Source: Denitrovibrio acetiphilus DSM 12809
Lineage (GTDB): Bacteria > Chrysiogenota > Deferribacteres > Deferribacterales > Geovibrionaceae
Assembly: GCF_000025725.1 (NCBI RefSeq)
Contig: NC_013943.1
Coordinates: 310,001 to 374,000 of the forward strand
DNA: 64,000 nucleotides
Reading direction: 5' to 3'
Part shown: positions 8,446 to 16,908 of the stretch, one piece after another
Position numbering within the stretch: the stretch's first letter is position 1
Layout of the letters: every line of letters begins with the position of its first letter
The notes under the pieces: model-generated
Database searches by the model: none
Told to the model about the DNA's origin: nothing
Seen by the model: only the letters and a program-made list of their open reading frames with translations
Made by a program: the position numbers and the translations under genes

Positions 8446-9012
8446 TTAATTTATTGATTTTATATGCCGGATAGCATCTTTTGCCGTTTCCGGTGAAACA
8501 ATTCTCGCAGTCAGCTCTCTGTTGTATTTAAGAGCACTGTTAGTATAGTTATGACTGCCGATGTAAGTTATCTCACCGTCAACAACGAGGCACTTGGTGT
8601 GCATCCTGTTGTCCGGTTTGTCGTAAACAACTTTAATACCATGTTTACTGAATTCTGTGCCAGTCTTTTTGTTTTCGGTGTCAACAAAGTCACCGCCGTC
8701 TGATGCTTCCAGTGCAACGTATATGCTGACGCCCCTGTCAGCTGCATCTGTTATAGATTTCTTTAGAAGCCCTGCGCCCCTGCTGATGTTGTCATAGGAC
8801 TTAAACATGTACATAGCGGCATAGATGCTGTTCTGAGCGTTTGCTATGTCTTTTGCAAGAGCAGTTTCGAGTTCGCTGTCCTGAAGAATTGTAACTTTCG
8901 CGTCATGTTCTCTGGTATTTGCGGTTACATTCGCGTATATGAAAAAACATATCAGCCCTGCAAGGGTGAGCAGAAGTTTAAGATGTGATTTCTTCAATTT
9001 TTTCCCAGACAT
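8446..9012 (-). CDS. PLD-like (HKD) nuclease or phospholipase, membrane-anchored
   Basis: The 188-residue protein has an uncleaved signal or membrane anchor (about 11-28, 'LKLLLTLAGLICFFIYANV') and one HKD motif, 'HTKCLVVDGEITYIGSHN', near residue 140-160. A single HKD motif with this length resembles bacterial Nuc-type endonucleases, which dimerise to build the active site. It probably acts outside the cytoplasm. The start overlaps engB by 35 nt, so cotranslation is likely. Substrate (DNA or phospholipid) cannot be decided from sequence. Confidence 0.85.
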   Translation of the reverse strand: MSGKKLKKSHLKLLLTLAGLICFFIYANVTANTREHDAKVTILQDSELETALAKDIANAQNSIYAAMYMFKSYDNISRGAGLLKKSITDAADRGVSIYVALEASDGGDFVDTENKKTGTEFSKHGIKVVYDKPDNRMHTKCLVVDGEITYIGSHNYTNSALKYNRELTARIVSPETAKDAIRHIKSIN

Positions 9013-9550
9013 CTTCTTTCCCTTTTTTGCTGAGAGAAGAGAAAATCAGAAAATCTTCCCTTGGCATATTAAGCTGTTTGCTTATTTTCGCAAGCCTTGA
9101 TATCTGTTGGTTGTTTGAGAGTTTATCGCATTTTGTAAGTGCTATCAGAGCTTTTACATTATAATGCTGAAGCCAGTAAAGCATACCGAGGTCGTCTTCG
9201 TTAGGGTCTCTTCGTATGTCAAGTATCAGTACGCATGCACTGAGCTGAGTTCTTTCGGTGAAGTAATTTTCTATGGTTTCGCCCCACTGAGCTTTTTCAG
9301 CTTTGGAAACTTTTGCAAATCCGTACCCCGGCAGGTCTACCAGCATTATACGGTCAGATACCAGAAAAAAGTTAACCAGACGGGTTTTACCAGGTGTTTT
9401 GCCGACTTTTACGAGTTTTTTTGTACCCAGCAGGGTGTTAATCATGCTGGATTTTCCGACATTACTTCGTCCGGCAAAAGCTATTTCAGGGAATTCTGTC
9501 TCAGGGTATCCTTTCGGCTCTTTTGCCGATGTAATAAATTCAGCTTTCAT
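8978..9550 (-). CDS. engB: Ribosome biogenesis GTP-binding protein EngB/YsxC
   Basis: EngB is an essential GTPase in assembly of the large ribosomal subunit. The 190-residue sequence carries all G motifs: 'GRSNVGKSSMI' (G1), 'GKTPGKTRLVNFF' (G2), 'DLPGYGFAKV' (G3), 'TKCDKL' (G4) and 'SSLSKKG' (G5). I chose the ATG at 9550 because GGGGAT lies just upstream; the frame extends five codons higher. It overlaps the 3' end of the DHH gene by 11 nt and the PLD gene by 35 nt. Confidence 0.95.
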   Translation of the reverse strand: MKAEFITSAKEPKGYPETEFPEIAFAGRSNVGKSSMINTLLGTKKLVKVGKTPGKTRLVNFFLVSDRIMLVDLPGYGFAKVSKAEKAQWGETIENYFTERTQLSACVLILDIRRDPNEDDLGMLYWLQHYNVKALIALTKCDKLSNNQQISRLAKISKQLNMPREDFLIFSSLSKKGKEDVWEKIEEITS

Positions 9551-10394
9551 CAAGTATCCCCGCATTTTTCAGGAAATCCATAGTATTAAATTCGAAGTCC
9601 AGCGAGAAACCAGCGGCATTTTTATGTCCGCCTCCGCCGTTCATCTCTGCTATTGTGCGCACATCAACATCTTTCCTTGAGCGGAGGGAGACTTTTCTTC
9701 TCTGCATGTTGATAAGCACGACATAGTCCACGCCTATCTCCTGAATGATGTAATTGCCGAGTTCGGAATTATATTCTTCTGCGTAGACCAAAGCGATATC
9801 CATTCCTTGAGCATCTTTAAGCATTTCGATTGATTTGCCGGCAGCGTAAAGGTATTTATCCCGTCTCTCAGTTTCCAGTTCAACGATGAGTGCTTCGTCC
9901 TCTGTGAACCCATTAAATCCTCTTCTGGAAAACCTTTCAAGGTATCGCTCAACACCGAGCTTCATAAAGAGCATGTTCATCTGAAGACTTTCTTTGCGTT
10001 TCAGATGCCACATATCATAGTCGTTAACGCACTCCACAAGGTCTTTGTATTCACTGACGTCAATACCCTGTCCTTCGAGCCATTCGTACGTGAGCATGGT
10101 AGCGCATTTTGTAATGTCGTGAACAGTGGGGGTTAGCTCTGTCAGCCAGTCTGATGTTTCGTGATGGTCTATGACGAGCACTTCAATCTCGCCAAGAATT
10201 TCCTTAAGTCCTCTTTTGCTCGGGGACATATCTGTGATAAGGATCTGGTCATATTTACGGAGGCTGACTTCCTCCAGAATCAGATCTATTTCGTTATAGT
10301 TACAGAAGGTGTGGTCCACGTCTTTAAGGAAGCGCTTGGTGAGCACTCCGCATGTTACACCGTCTAGGTCATTGTGAGATATATGTAAGATCAA
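9540..10394 (-). CDS. DHH/DHHA1-family phosphoesterase
   Basis: The 284-residue protein has the DHH domain motifs 'HISHNDLDGVTCG', 'LITDMSPS' and 'LVIDHHETSDW', and a C-terminal DHHA1 motif 'GGGGHKNAAGFSLD'. These bind two Mn2+ ions. Relatives are nanoRNases (NrnA), oligoribonucleases and cyclic-dinucleotide phosphodiesterases; which substrate applies here is open. The start is TTG at 10394 with GGAG 6 nt upstream. It lies upstream of and overlaps engB. Confidence 0.88.
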   Translation of the reverse strand: MILHISHNDLDGVTCGVLTKRFLKDVDHTFCNYNEIDLILEEVSLRKYDQILITDMSPSKRGLKEILGEIEVLVIDHHETSDWLTELTPTVHDITKCATMLTYEWLEGQGIDVSEYKDLVECVNDYDMWHLKRKESLQMNMLFMKLGVERYLERFSRRGFNGFTEDEALIVELETERRDKYLYAAGKSIEMLKDAQGMDIALVYAEEYNSELGNYIIQEIGVDYVVLINMQRRKVSLRSRKDVDVRTIAEMNGGGGHKNAAGFSLDFEFNTMDFLKNAGILDES

Positions 10395-10421
10395 TTTTTA
10401 CTCCGGTTTGTATTATAGAAA

Positions 10422-10841
10422 TTATTCGCCGATTATCTTAACAAGGACACGTTTTCGCCTTTTACCGTCAAATTCGCCATAAAATATACACTCCCACGGT
10501 CCGAAGTCAAGCTCCCCATCTGTCACAGCAACAACGACCTCACGCCCCATTATCTGCCTTTTGTGGTGGGCGTCTCCGTTGTCTTCCCCAGTGAGGTTGT
10601 GGCGATATCTTAAGAGAGGTTCGTGGGGAGCAAGCTCCTCCAGCCAGTCTTTATAGTCCTGATGCAGTCCGCTTTCGTTATCGTTAATGAAGACTGAAGC
10701 GGTGATATGCATAGCGTTGACAAGGCATAGACCTTCCTTTATGCCGCTTTCACGGACGCATTGTGTGATTTCATTAGTGATATTAATGAATTCCATTCTT
10801 TTTCCGGTGTTGAACCAGAGCTCTTTACGAAATGATTGCAT
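10422..10841 (-). CDS. YjbQ family protein (UPF0047)
   Basis: The 139-residue protein matches the compact YjbQ/UPF0047 fold, with '[20 protein letters not shown]', '[19 protein letters not shown]' and '[20 protein letters not shown]'. Conserved His residues form a metal-binding pocket. Some members complement thiamine phosphate synthase as a side activity; the true role is not established. AGAGGG precedes the ATG. It is divergent from nikR. Confidence 0.9.
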   Translation of the reverse strand: MQSFRKELWFNTGKRMEFINITNEITQCVRESGIKEGLCLVNAMHITASVFINDNESGLHQDYKDWLEELAPHEPLLRYRHNLTGEDNGDAHHKRQIMGREVVVAVTDGELDFGPWECIFYGEFDGKRRKRVLVKIIGE

Positions 10842-10910
10842 CTGTCCCTCTTCCCTTGAAATATAAACTGCTTGGCAGATTGATGCAAGTTTATTAAAAA
10901 AAATATAAAA

Positions 10911-10939
10911 TTGACACTTATCATATAATCTTTTGTATG
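10911..10939 (+). promoter_or_regulatory. Candidate promoter of the nikR-nikMNQO operon
   Basis: A perfect -35 (TTGACA, 10911-10916) is followed at 17 nt by the weak -10 TGTATG (10934-10939). It is about 40 nt upstream of nikR in the divergent gap. I found no clean GTATGA-N16-TCATAC NikR operator, so self-regulation by nickel is only a possibility. Confidence 0.4.
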
Positions 10940-10978
10940 GTATTAATCTTCTATTAAAAGTATTACTGGGTGTTTATG

Positions 10979-11395
10979 ATGTCTAAGGTGTCCAGAATCA
11001 GTATATCTATTGAAGAGACGCTCCTTGAGAAGTTTGAAAAATTTCTCGAAGATAACAACTTTCCTTCACGGTCTGAAGGGATCAAATACCTTATAAGAAG
11101 TCTTCTGGTTGAGCAGGAGTGGGCTGCGGGAACAAATATTGCAGCATCACTTAGCATCGTTTACGATCACCACAAAAGCGGGCTAATGGAAAAGCTTGTT
11201 TCTATTCAGCATGACTTCGAACAGCTTGTTGTGTGTTCTCAGCATGTTCATCTTGACCATCTGAACTGCATGGAAGTTCTTGTGCTGAAGGGTGACGCTG
11301 CCGAGGTTAAAGAGCTTCATACCAGGCTTATGTCTGTTAAGGGGTTGAAACACTGCTCTCTTATGAAGGGTACAACCGGAGAGAATGTCGGCTGA
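10979..11395 (+). CDS. nikR: Nickel-responsive transcriptional regulator NikR
   Basis: NikR binds Ni2+ and represses nickel uptake. The 138-residue protein has an N-terminal ribbon-helix-helix DNA-binding domain ('SRISISIEETLLEKFEKFL') and a C-terminal ACT-like domain. The four nickel ligands of E. coli NikR are conserved with identical spacing: His78, His89, His91 and Cys97 ('QHVHLDHLNCMEV'). The start at 10979 has GGGTG 6 nt upstream; earlier in-frame starts at 10970 and 10976 are too close to it. It heads the nickel transporter genes, supporting assignment of that transporter to nickel. Confidence 0.93.
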   Translation: MSKVSRISISIEETLLEKFEKFLEDNNFPSRSEGIKYLIRSLLVEQEWAAGTNIAASLSIVYDHHKSGLMEKLVSIQHDFEQLVVCSQHVHLDHLNCMEVLVLKGDAAEVKELHTRLMSVKGLKHCSLMKGTTGENVG

Positions 11396-11441
11396 CCCTG
11401 AGAAGCACTATCCTTTTTTATTATCTTACCGGAGGTGCATC

Positions 11442-12467
11442 ATGCATATGGCAGATGCGTTACTTTCTTCTGCTGTCGGGGCGGCAGGGTGGGCTGTTTC
11501 AGCCGGGCTTATAGCTTATAGTTCCCGCAAATTAAATGATAATTTCGATGAAAAAAGAGTTCCGCTTATGGGTGTTTTGGCAGCATTCATATTTGCGGCT
11601 CAGATGATAAATTTCACGATTCCGGCAACAGGCTCCAGCGGTCATCTTGCGGGGGCACTGTTACTTGCATTTCTTTTGGGACCTTATGCTGGGTTTATAT
11701 CTATTGCTTCTGTGCTGACTGTACAGGCATTTTTCTTCGCAGACGGCGGAATACTTGCTCTAGGCTGCAACATGATAAATATGGGAGCATTCGCCTGTTT
11801 TATCGTATATCCAGTGGTCAAACACACACTTTTGAAAGATAACCCTACGAAATCTAAAATTATAATCGGATCGGTGCTGGGGTCTATTATTGGACTTCAG
11901 ATGGGAGCTTTTGCTGTGGTTCTTGAAACAAGAGCTTCCGGAATATCAGAGCTTCCTTTCGGCACGTTTTTACTGCTGATGCAGCCTGTACATCTTGCGA
12001 TAGGTGTTGTCGAAGGGGTTGTTACGGCAACGGTTGTCCTGTTTGTATGGGGCAACAGACCAGAGTTGCTTACAGCAGAAAAGGTCGGTTCACACAGCAT
12101 AACAAGAGTTATTGTCAGTCTTTTAGTAGCTGCCGTTTTTACAGGCGGTGTCCTGAGCTGGTTTGCCTCTGCAAACCCTGACGGGCTCGAATGGTCTATG
12201 TTTAAAACATCTGGTCAGGAAGAACTTGCGGCGCCCGATAGGGGACTTTATAACTCGCTCAACTCTTTGCAGGAGAATTCATCTTTTCTCCCTGGTTACG
12301 ACTTTAAACCGCCGGTGGGTGCTGAAAGTTCAGATAAAGCATGGGGCAGTGTGAGCGCAGGTACGAGTCTGGCAGGCATTCTAGGCAGCTTGATAACGCT
12401 GGTACTGACTTTTGCAGCGGGAGTGCTGTTCAGGAAGAAAAGCAGTTTGCTGACTGCAAAGAAATAG
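11442..12467 (+). CDS. nikM: ECF nickel transporter NikMN (CbiM-type substrate component with fused NikN)
   Basis: This is the substrate-binding part of an energy-coupling factor nickel/cobalt transporter. The 341-residue protein begins MHMADALLS, and the N-terminal Met-His that chelates the metal dictates the ATG at 11442, which has GGAGG upstream; the frame is open further up but that would bury the motif. Residues 1-220 form the CbiM-like membrane domain ('PATGSSGHLAGALLLA', 'GGILALGCNMINMG'). The rest resembles NikN/CbiN, with 'ANPDGLEWSM', a soluble loop and a final membrane helix. Specificity for Ni rather than Co is inferred from the adjacent nikR. Confidence 0.92.
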   Translation: MHMADALLSSAVGAAGWAVSAGLIAYSSRKLNDNFDEKRVPLMGVLAAFIFAAQMINFTIPATGSSGHLAGALLLAFLLGPYAGFISIASVLTVQAFFFADGGILALGCNMINMGAFACFIVYPVVKHTLLKDNPTKSKIIIGSVLGSIIGLQMGAFAVVLETRASGISELPFGTFLLLMQPVHLAIGVVEGVVTATVVLFVWGNRPELLTAEKVGSHSITRVIVSLLVAAVFTGGVLSWFASANPDGLEWSMFKTSGQEELAAPDRGLYNSLNSLQENSSFLPGYDFKPPVGAESSDKAWGSVSAGTSLAGILGSLITLVLTFAAGVLFRKKSSLLTAKK

Positions 12468-13277
12468 ATGTCAAAACTACAGAAGCAGTTTCTGAGGGTA
12501 GAATATATTGATGAGCTTGCAAGGCAGCAAAGTCCGGTGCATTCCGTTGAGCCCCTCGCTAAACTTATTACGACCCTCTTTTTCATTATTACAGTTGTCT
12601 CTTTCGACAGATATTCTCTGACTCCACTTTTTCCTTTTCTGCTATTTCCTGTGGTAATGATATCAGTCGGTGGACTGCCTTTGTGGTATATCGTGAAGAG
12701 TGTGCTGATCGTATCACCGTTTGCAGTTTTAGTGGGGATATTTAACCCTATCATAGATCACAGTGTTGTGGCACATGTGTTTGGGGTTGATATAACAGGG
12801 GGTTGGTTGTCATTCTTGTCGATACTCCTTCGCTTTGTGCTTACAGTATCATCTGTTCTGGTGCTTATCAGCCTGACCGGGTTTAATTCTGTCTGCGGGG
12901 CGCTTGAGAGACTGCGAGTGCCGAAGCCTTTTGTTGTTCAGCTTATGTTCCTATACAGATACCTTTTTTTGCTGGTGGAGGAAGCAGGGCGTATGATAAT
13001 GGCTAGAACTCTCCGGTCATTCGGCAGGGGAGACGGGTTCCGTGTTTATACCTCTCTGCTGGGGCATCTGCTGCTCAGAGCTATGGACAGAGCACAGAGG
13101 ATACATCTTGCCATGTATTCCAGAGGTTTCAGTGGCAATATCCATATGATAAAAAGAAGCAGATTCGGACTTAAGGATGCTCTTTTTGTTATTATATGGG
13201 TCAGTATCTTTATATTATTCAGAATATATAACATACCGCTTCTCTTGGGCGGTGTTTTTACGGGGTTAGCATCATGA
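12468..13277 (+). CDS. nikQ: ECF nickel transporter, transmembrane T component
   Basis: The 269-residue CbiQ/NikQ-type protein couples the ATPase to the substrate component. It has several membrane helices and the T-component coupling motif 'ARTLRSFGRG', followed by the second one in 'AMYSRGFSGN'. It begins directly after the nikMN stop and overlaps nikO by 4 nt, so all three subunits should be made together. Confidence 0.93.
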   Translation: MSKLQKQFLRVEYIDELARQQSPVHSVEPLAKLITTLFFIITVVSFDRYSLTPLFPFLLFPVVMISVGGLPLWYIVKSVLIVSPFAVLVGIFNPIIDHSVVAHVFGVDITGGWLSFLSILLRFVLTVSSVLVLISLTGFNSVCGALERLRVPKPFVVQLMFLYRYLFLLVEEAGRMIMARTLRSFGRGDGFRVYTSLLGHLLLRAMDRAQRIHLAMYSRGFSGNIHMIKRSRFGLKDALFVIIWVSIFILFRIYNIPLLLGGVFTGLAS

Positions 13278-14014
13278 GTCATCATCTGGTTGAAGTCAAA
13301 GACCTATTTTATAACTATCCTGACGGGAGCGAAGTTCTGAGCGGCATCTCTTTCAGGATCACTCACGGGGAATCTGTTGCGATAGTAGGCGAAAACGGCG
13401 CGGGGAAGTCAACTCTTCTCCTGCATCTGAACGGTTACTATGCTCCTGCAAAAGGCGAGGTGAGGGTCGGTGATATGCCGGTGGTGAAATCAACACTTAA
13501 TGAGATACGCAAAACTGTCGGTATGCTCTTTCAGGACTCTGACGACCAGCTTTTTATGCCCACTGTTTTTGATGATGTTGCTTTCGGACCCCTTAATCTA
13601 GGCATACCTGACGCAGAAGTTGAGAGGAAAGTTGCACAGGCGCTTGAATGCGCCGGCGTCCTGCATCTGAAGGAACGCAGTACGCATAAGCTTTCAACAG
13701 GAGAGAAGAAAGCTGTGGCATTTGCCGGAATCCTTGCTATGTCACCGGACATCCTTGTGCTGGACGAACCTTCCGCAAGCCTCGACCCGAAGGCGAGAAG
13801 ACGAATGATTAAGATGCTGAAAAGTTTCACACATACGAAAATAATAGCTACGCACGATTTAGATATGGCATATGAACTCTGCGACAGAGTGATCGTGATG
13901 CATGAAGGAAAGATAGCTGCCGATGATACCCCTGACAATATATTTACCAATGATGAGCTTCTCGAGAGATGTATGCTGGAGAGACCTCTGAGCATGCAGG
14001 ATGATGATTACTGA
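13274..14014 (+). CDS. nikO: ECF nickel transporter, ATP-binding component
   Basis: The 246-residue ABC ATPase energises nickel import. Motifs are Walker A 'GENGAGKST', Q-loop 'MLFQDSDDQLFMPTVFDDV' (the DDQLF pattern is typical of ECF ATPases), signature 'LSTGEKKAVAFAG', Walker B 'ILVLDEPSASLDP' and the switch 'ATHDLDM'. It overlaps nikQ by 4 nt. Its stop abuts the convergent DUF2905 gene with no spacer and no visible terminator. Confidence 0.94.
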   Translation: MSHHLVEVKDLFYNYPDGSEVLSGISFRITHGESVAIVGENGAGKSTLLLHLNGYYAPAKGEVRVGDMPVVKSTLNEIRKTVGMLFQDSDDQLFMPTVFDDVAFGPLNLGIPDAEVERKVAQALECAGVLHLKERSTHKLSTGEKKAVAFAGILAMSPDILVLDEPSASLDPKARRRMIKMLKSFTHTKIIATHDLDMAYELCDRVIVMHEGKIAADDTPDNIFTNDELLERCMLERPLSMQDDDY

Positions 14015-14236
14015 TTATTTCCGGAAAAAGATGTTCAGGATTATCGTAATTACAATGCTTATTATAATAGAGGTCACTATGGGGAAATGAAAGGAGAAGT
14101 TATCTTTTTTTATATTGATGTCTCCGGGGAGCCTGCCAAAGTTTATGCCTGTCTTTGAGATCAGCAGAACTACAACACCGGCGACAATCAATATTATTCC
14201 AACTGTTATAAGCATTTTGCCAAAGTCAAAATTCAT
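14015..14236 (-). CDS. DUF2905 family small membrane protein
   Basis: The 73-residue protein has two membrane helices (about 8-27 and 52-70) flanking the conserved 'FGRLPGDINIKKDNFSFHFP' that marks the DUF2905 family. Its function is unknown. The start overlaps the stop of queH by 4 nt. Confidence 0.88.
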   Translation of the reverse strand: MNFDFGKMLITVGIILIVAGVVVLLISKTGINFGRLPGDINIKKDNFSFHFPIVTSIIISIVITIILNIFFRK

Positions 14237-14811
14237 TTAAGGAACTCTCTTATCTCTTTCCCTTCTGCGAAACGTTTGCTCAACTGCTGTCTGTATCTCT
14301 CCTCTTCGGAATAGATGCATCCGCAGTACTGCTGACGGTACATTCCACGTTTTTTTGAGGTTTCAATGCCCTCCTGCCATCCTGTGCGGTAGTCTTCATA
14401 ATGAAATATTATCTTATATTTCTTTGCTGCCAGTTCGCAGAATTCCTTCATAAGCTCGTGGTCCTGCCACCTGCTATACATCAGAGTTGTTGTGAATGCA
14501 TCAAATTTGCCTCTGGAAGCTATCTGGGCAGTATTTTCTATGCGCACCTGATAGCAGTATCTACACCGTGCATCCTCTCTGAATGAGGCGGATCTGGTGA
14601 ATTCTGTCAGACCGTAGGTTTCGTCAATGATAGTTTTCAAACTTTCATCGTCGTTGAATTTTCTGAGAGTTTCAAGGCGCTTATAATATTCTGTTACAGG
14701 ATGTATGTTAGGGTTAAACCAGTAACCCATAATGCTGTGCCCCTGTTCCTTCAGCACCCTGACAGGATAGACCGAACAGGGACCGCAGCATTGATGAAGT
14801 AATATTTTCAT
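14233..14811 (-). CDS. queH: Epoxyqueuosine reductase QueH
   Basis: QueH makes the last reduction of queuosine synthesis in tRNA and is unrelated to QueG. The 192-residue protein contains the family cysteines that bind iron and an Fe-S cluster: 'HQCCGPCSVYPV' near the N-terminus, 'CRYCYQVR' in the middle and 'QYCGCIYS' near the end. Other conserved stretches are 'WFNPNIHPVTEYYKR' and 'YSRWQDHELM'. It starts 1 nt after the trpB2 stop, so the two are likely cotranscribed. Confidence 0.93.
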   Translation of the reverse strand: MKILLHQCCGPCSVYPVRVLKEQGHSIMGYWFNPNIHPVTEYYKRLETLRKFNDDESLKTIIDETYGLTEFTRSASFREDARCRYCYQVRIENTAQIASRGKFDAFTTTLMYSRWQDHELMKEFCELAAKKYKIIFHYEDYRTGWQEGIETSKKRGMYRQQYCGCIYSEEERYRQQLSKRFAEGKEIREFLK

Positions 14812-16164
14812 TTAGTCTAGATCAACTTTAGGAAGGCTTCTGAGAGATTTTTCTATCTCTTCCTCCGGGTAGGAGTAATCCTCAAGTTTGCCTTCGTAAT
14901 ATGCATCATAGGATGCCATGTCAAAATGCCCGTGACCGGAAAGGCAGAATAAGAGCGATTTGGATTCGCCTCTTTCGTCACATGCCAGAGCTTCTTTCGC
15001 TGCTCCTGCGATGGCATGGGATGATTCCGGTGCGGGGATGATTCCTTCTGTTTTTGCGAAAAGTGTGCCGTATTTGAAGACATCCAGCTGACCGATGCTT
15101 CTTGCATCTATCAGCCCCTGCTTATACATAGCGCTTACAATAGGGCTGTCGCCGTGGTATCTGAGCCCGCCTGCATGGATAGCAGGAGGCATAAAGTCGT
15201 GACCGAGAGTATACATCTGCATAATAGGTGTCATCTTGCCCACGTCACCGTAATCGAAAGTGTATTCACCTTTGGTCAGAGTAGGGCATGAGATAGGCTC
15301 CATGGCAACACACTCGACTTTTTTGCCGTCCATTTTATCTTTGACAAAAGGGGCTGCAATGCCGCCGAAGTTTGAACCGCCGCCGCATGATGCAAAGACC
15401 ATATCAGGGTAGTCCCCTCCGATTTCCATCTGTTTTTTAGCTTCCAGTCCGATGAGTGACTGATGTATTATTACGTGGTTCAGTACAGAGCCTAGAGCGT
15501 AGTTGGTGTCGCTGTTGCTCGCTGCCTCTTCCACTGCTTCGCTGATAGCAAGACCGAGTGAGCCGTGTGACTGAGGGTCGCGCTCAAGTTCCGCCCGTCC
15601 TGCATTTGTCAGGTTGGAAGGCGAGGGGATAACCTCTGCTCCGAACATGTTCATGAAAGATTTTCTGTATGGTTTCTGGAAGTAGCTGACCTTAACCATA
15701 TAAACCCTGAGAGACATCTCAAAGATCGATGTGGCATAAGACAGCGCACTCCCCCACTGACCGGCACCTGTTTCAGTGGTCAGTTTGTTGATACCTGATA
15801 TTTTATTATAATATGCCTGTGGAACAGCCGTATTTGTTTTGTGACTGCCTGCCGGCGACCCGCCTTCGTATTTGTAATAGATTCTGCACTTTGTACCCAG
15901 TGCTTTTTCGAGTCTTTCGGCACGGACAACGGGTGAAGGACGCCATATTGTGAGTATGTCCAGCACTTCTTCAGGTATGTCTATGTGGCGCTGAGCGCTC
16001 ATTTCCTGCTCAAGGATAGGTCCGGGGAAGATTGCAAGCATCTCTTCCGGTGTGGCCGGTTTGCCTGTTGCAGGGCTTATGGGCGGTGCAAGCTGCGGCA
16101 GGTCTGCCAATATGTTATACCATTGTGTGGGCATATCGCTTGGATTCAGATAAATCTTTTTCAT
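14812..16164 (-). CDS. trpB2: Tryptophan synthase beta chain-like protein TrpB2
   Basis: The 450-residue PLP enzyme is of the TrpB2 type, which makes tryptophan from indole and serine without needing TrpA. The PLP lysine sits in 'GSPAGSHKTNTAVPQAYY', and 'SCGGGSNFGGIAAPF' binds the phosphate. The N-terminal extension ('MPTQWYNILADLPQL') and 'IPAPESSHAIAGA' are typical of TrpB2 rather than TrpB1. Start at 16164 with AGAAGG upstream. No trpA or other trp genes are nearby, so a salvage role for indole is a reasonable inference. Confidence 0.92.
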   Translation of the reverse strand: MKKIYLNPSDMPTQWYNILADLPQLAPPISPATGKPATPEEMLAIFPGPILEQEMSAQRHIDIPEEVLDILTIWRPSPVVRAERLEKALGTKCRIYYKYEGGSPAGSHKTNTAVPQAYYNKISGINKLTTETGAGQWGSALSYATSIFEMSLRVYMVKVSYFQKPYRKSFMNMFGAEVIPSPSNLTNAGRAELERDPQSHGSLGLAISEAVEEAASNSDTNYALGSVLNHVIIHQSLIGLEAKKQMEIGGDYPDMVFASCGGGSNFGGIAAPFVKDKMDGKKVECVAMEPISCPTLTKGEYTFDYGDVGKMTPIMQMYTLGHDFMPPAIHAGGLRYHGDSPIVSAMYKQGLIDARSIGQLDVFKYGTLFAKTEGIIPAPESSHAIAGAAKEALACDERGESKSLLFCLSGHGHFDMASYDAYYEGKLEDYSYPEEEIEKSLRSLPKVDLD

Positions 16165-16278
16165 AACGTATCCTTCTCTTGATTTTTTGAATAAACGTAC
16201 CAAGATTTTACAATAATAAGGTATGGTATTTCAACCATTTTTGGTATTCTGTGAAAATATATAGCAATGAGGTGGAAA

Positions 16279-16842
16279 ATGGGAAAAGTAATTGTTGTTT
16301 TGGCAGATGGATTTGAAGAGATCGAGGCTGTCAGTGTTATTGATATTTTACGCAGGGCGGATGTTGAGGTTTGCGCTGCCGGTGTTAAAGATGGCAATGT
16401 AAAAGGCGCTCACGGACTCATAGTAAAGCCTGATTCCACTCTGGAAGACATAGATGAAGACGATTATGACATGATAGTTCTCCCCGGGGGGGCTGTCGGT
16501 GCAGAAAATATTGGCAAGAGCAAAGATGCGGACGATATTCTTCGCAAATTCAAAAAAGATGATAAATATATTGCAGCGATATGTGCAGCGCCTAAGATTC
16601 TTGCTGATAAAGGTCTGCTGAATGGATGTATGGCTACAAGTTACCCCTCTTTTAAAGATGCAGTAGCGAAAGATAGTGACTATCAGGAAGCTATTGTTGT
16701 TGTTGATGAAAATATCATCACCAGCAGAGGTCCGGCAACTGCCGCAGAGTTTGCATTTACCCTCGTTGAACTGCTGGTGGAAGAAGACACTGCCGAAAAA
16801 CTTCGTGAAGGTATGCTTTTTACTGATGATGACTGTGAATAG
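16279..16842 (+). CDS. DJ-1/PfpI family protein (glyoxalase III / deglycase-like)
   Basis: The 187-residue protein has the DJ-1 fold. Cys102 lies at the nucleophile elbow in 'IAAICAAPKIL', with the partner Glu16 in 'DGFEEIEAVSVIDILRRADV'. 'LPGGAVGAENI' and 'ITSRGPATAAEFAFTLVE' are also diagnostic. Members act as glyoxalases or in carbonyl and oxidative stress protection. The start at 16279 has GAGGTGG upstream. Confidence 0.92.
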   Translation: MGKVIVVLADGFEEIEAVSVIDILRRADVEVCAAGVKDGNVKGAHGLIVKPDSTLEDIDEDDYDMIVLPGGAVGAENIGKSKDADDILRKFKKDDKYIAAICAAPKILADKGLLNGCMATSYPSFKDAVAKDSDYQEAIVVVDENIITSRGPATAAEFAFTLVELLVEEDTAEKLREGMLFTDDDCE

Positions 16843-16867
16843 TTAGGATATATTTTCCACATAATTC

Positions 16868-16883
16868 AGGCTCACTTTTTGCT
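16868..16883 (+). promoter_or_regulatory. Sigma-54 (-24/-12) promoter upstream of the unknown three-gene cluster
   Basis: AGGCTC-N5-TTGCT has GG at 16869-16870 and GC at 16881-16882, exactly 10 bp apart as RpoN requires. The predicted start of transcription near 16894 lies just upstream of the GGAGGTGAG ribosome-binding site of the gene at 16909. A second, even better copy precedes the third gene of the cluster. Confidence 0.7.
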
Positions 16884-16908
16884 ACGTTCTGTTGAATGGA
16901 GGTGAGCC

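Noticed and set aside
10911-10978. NikR operator
   Set aside because: TCATAT and GTATGG half-sites occur but in the wrong order and spacing for GTATGA-N16-TCATAC.
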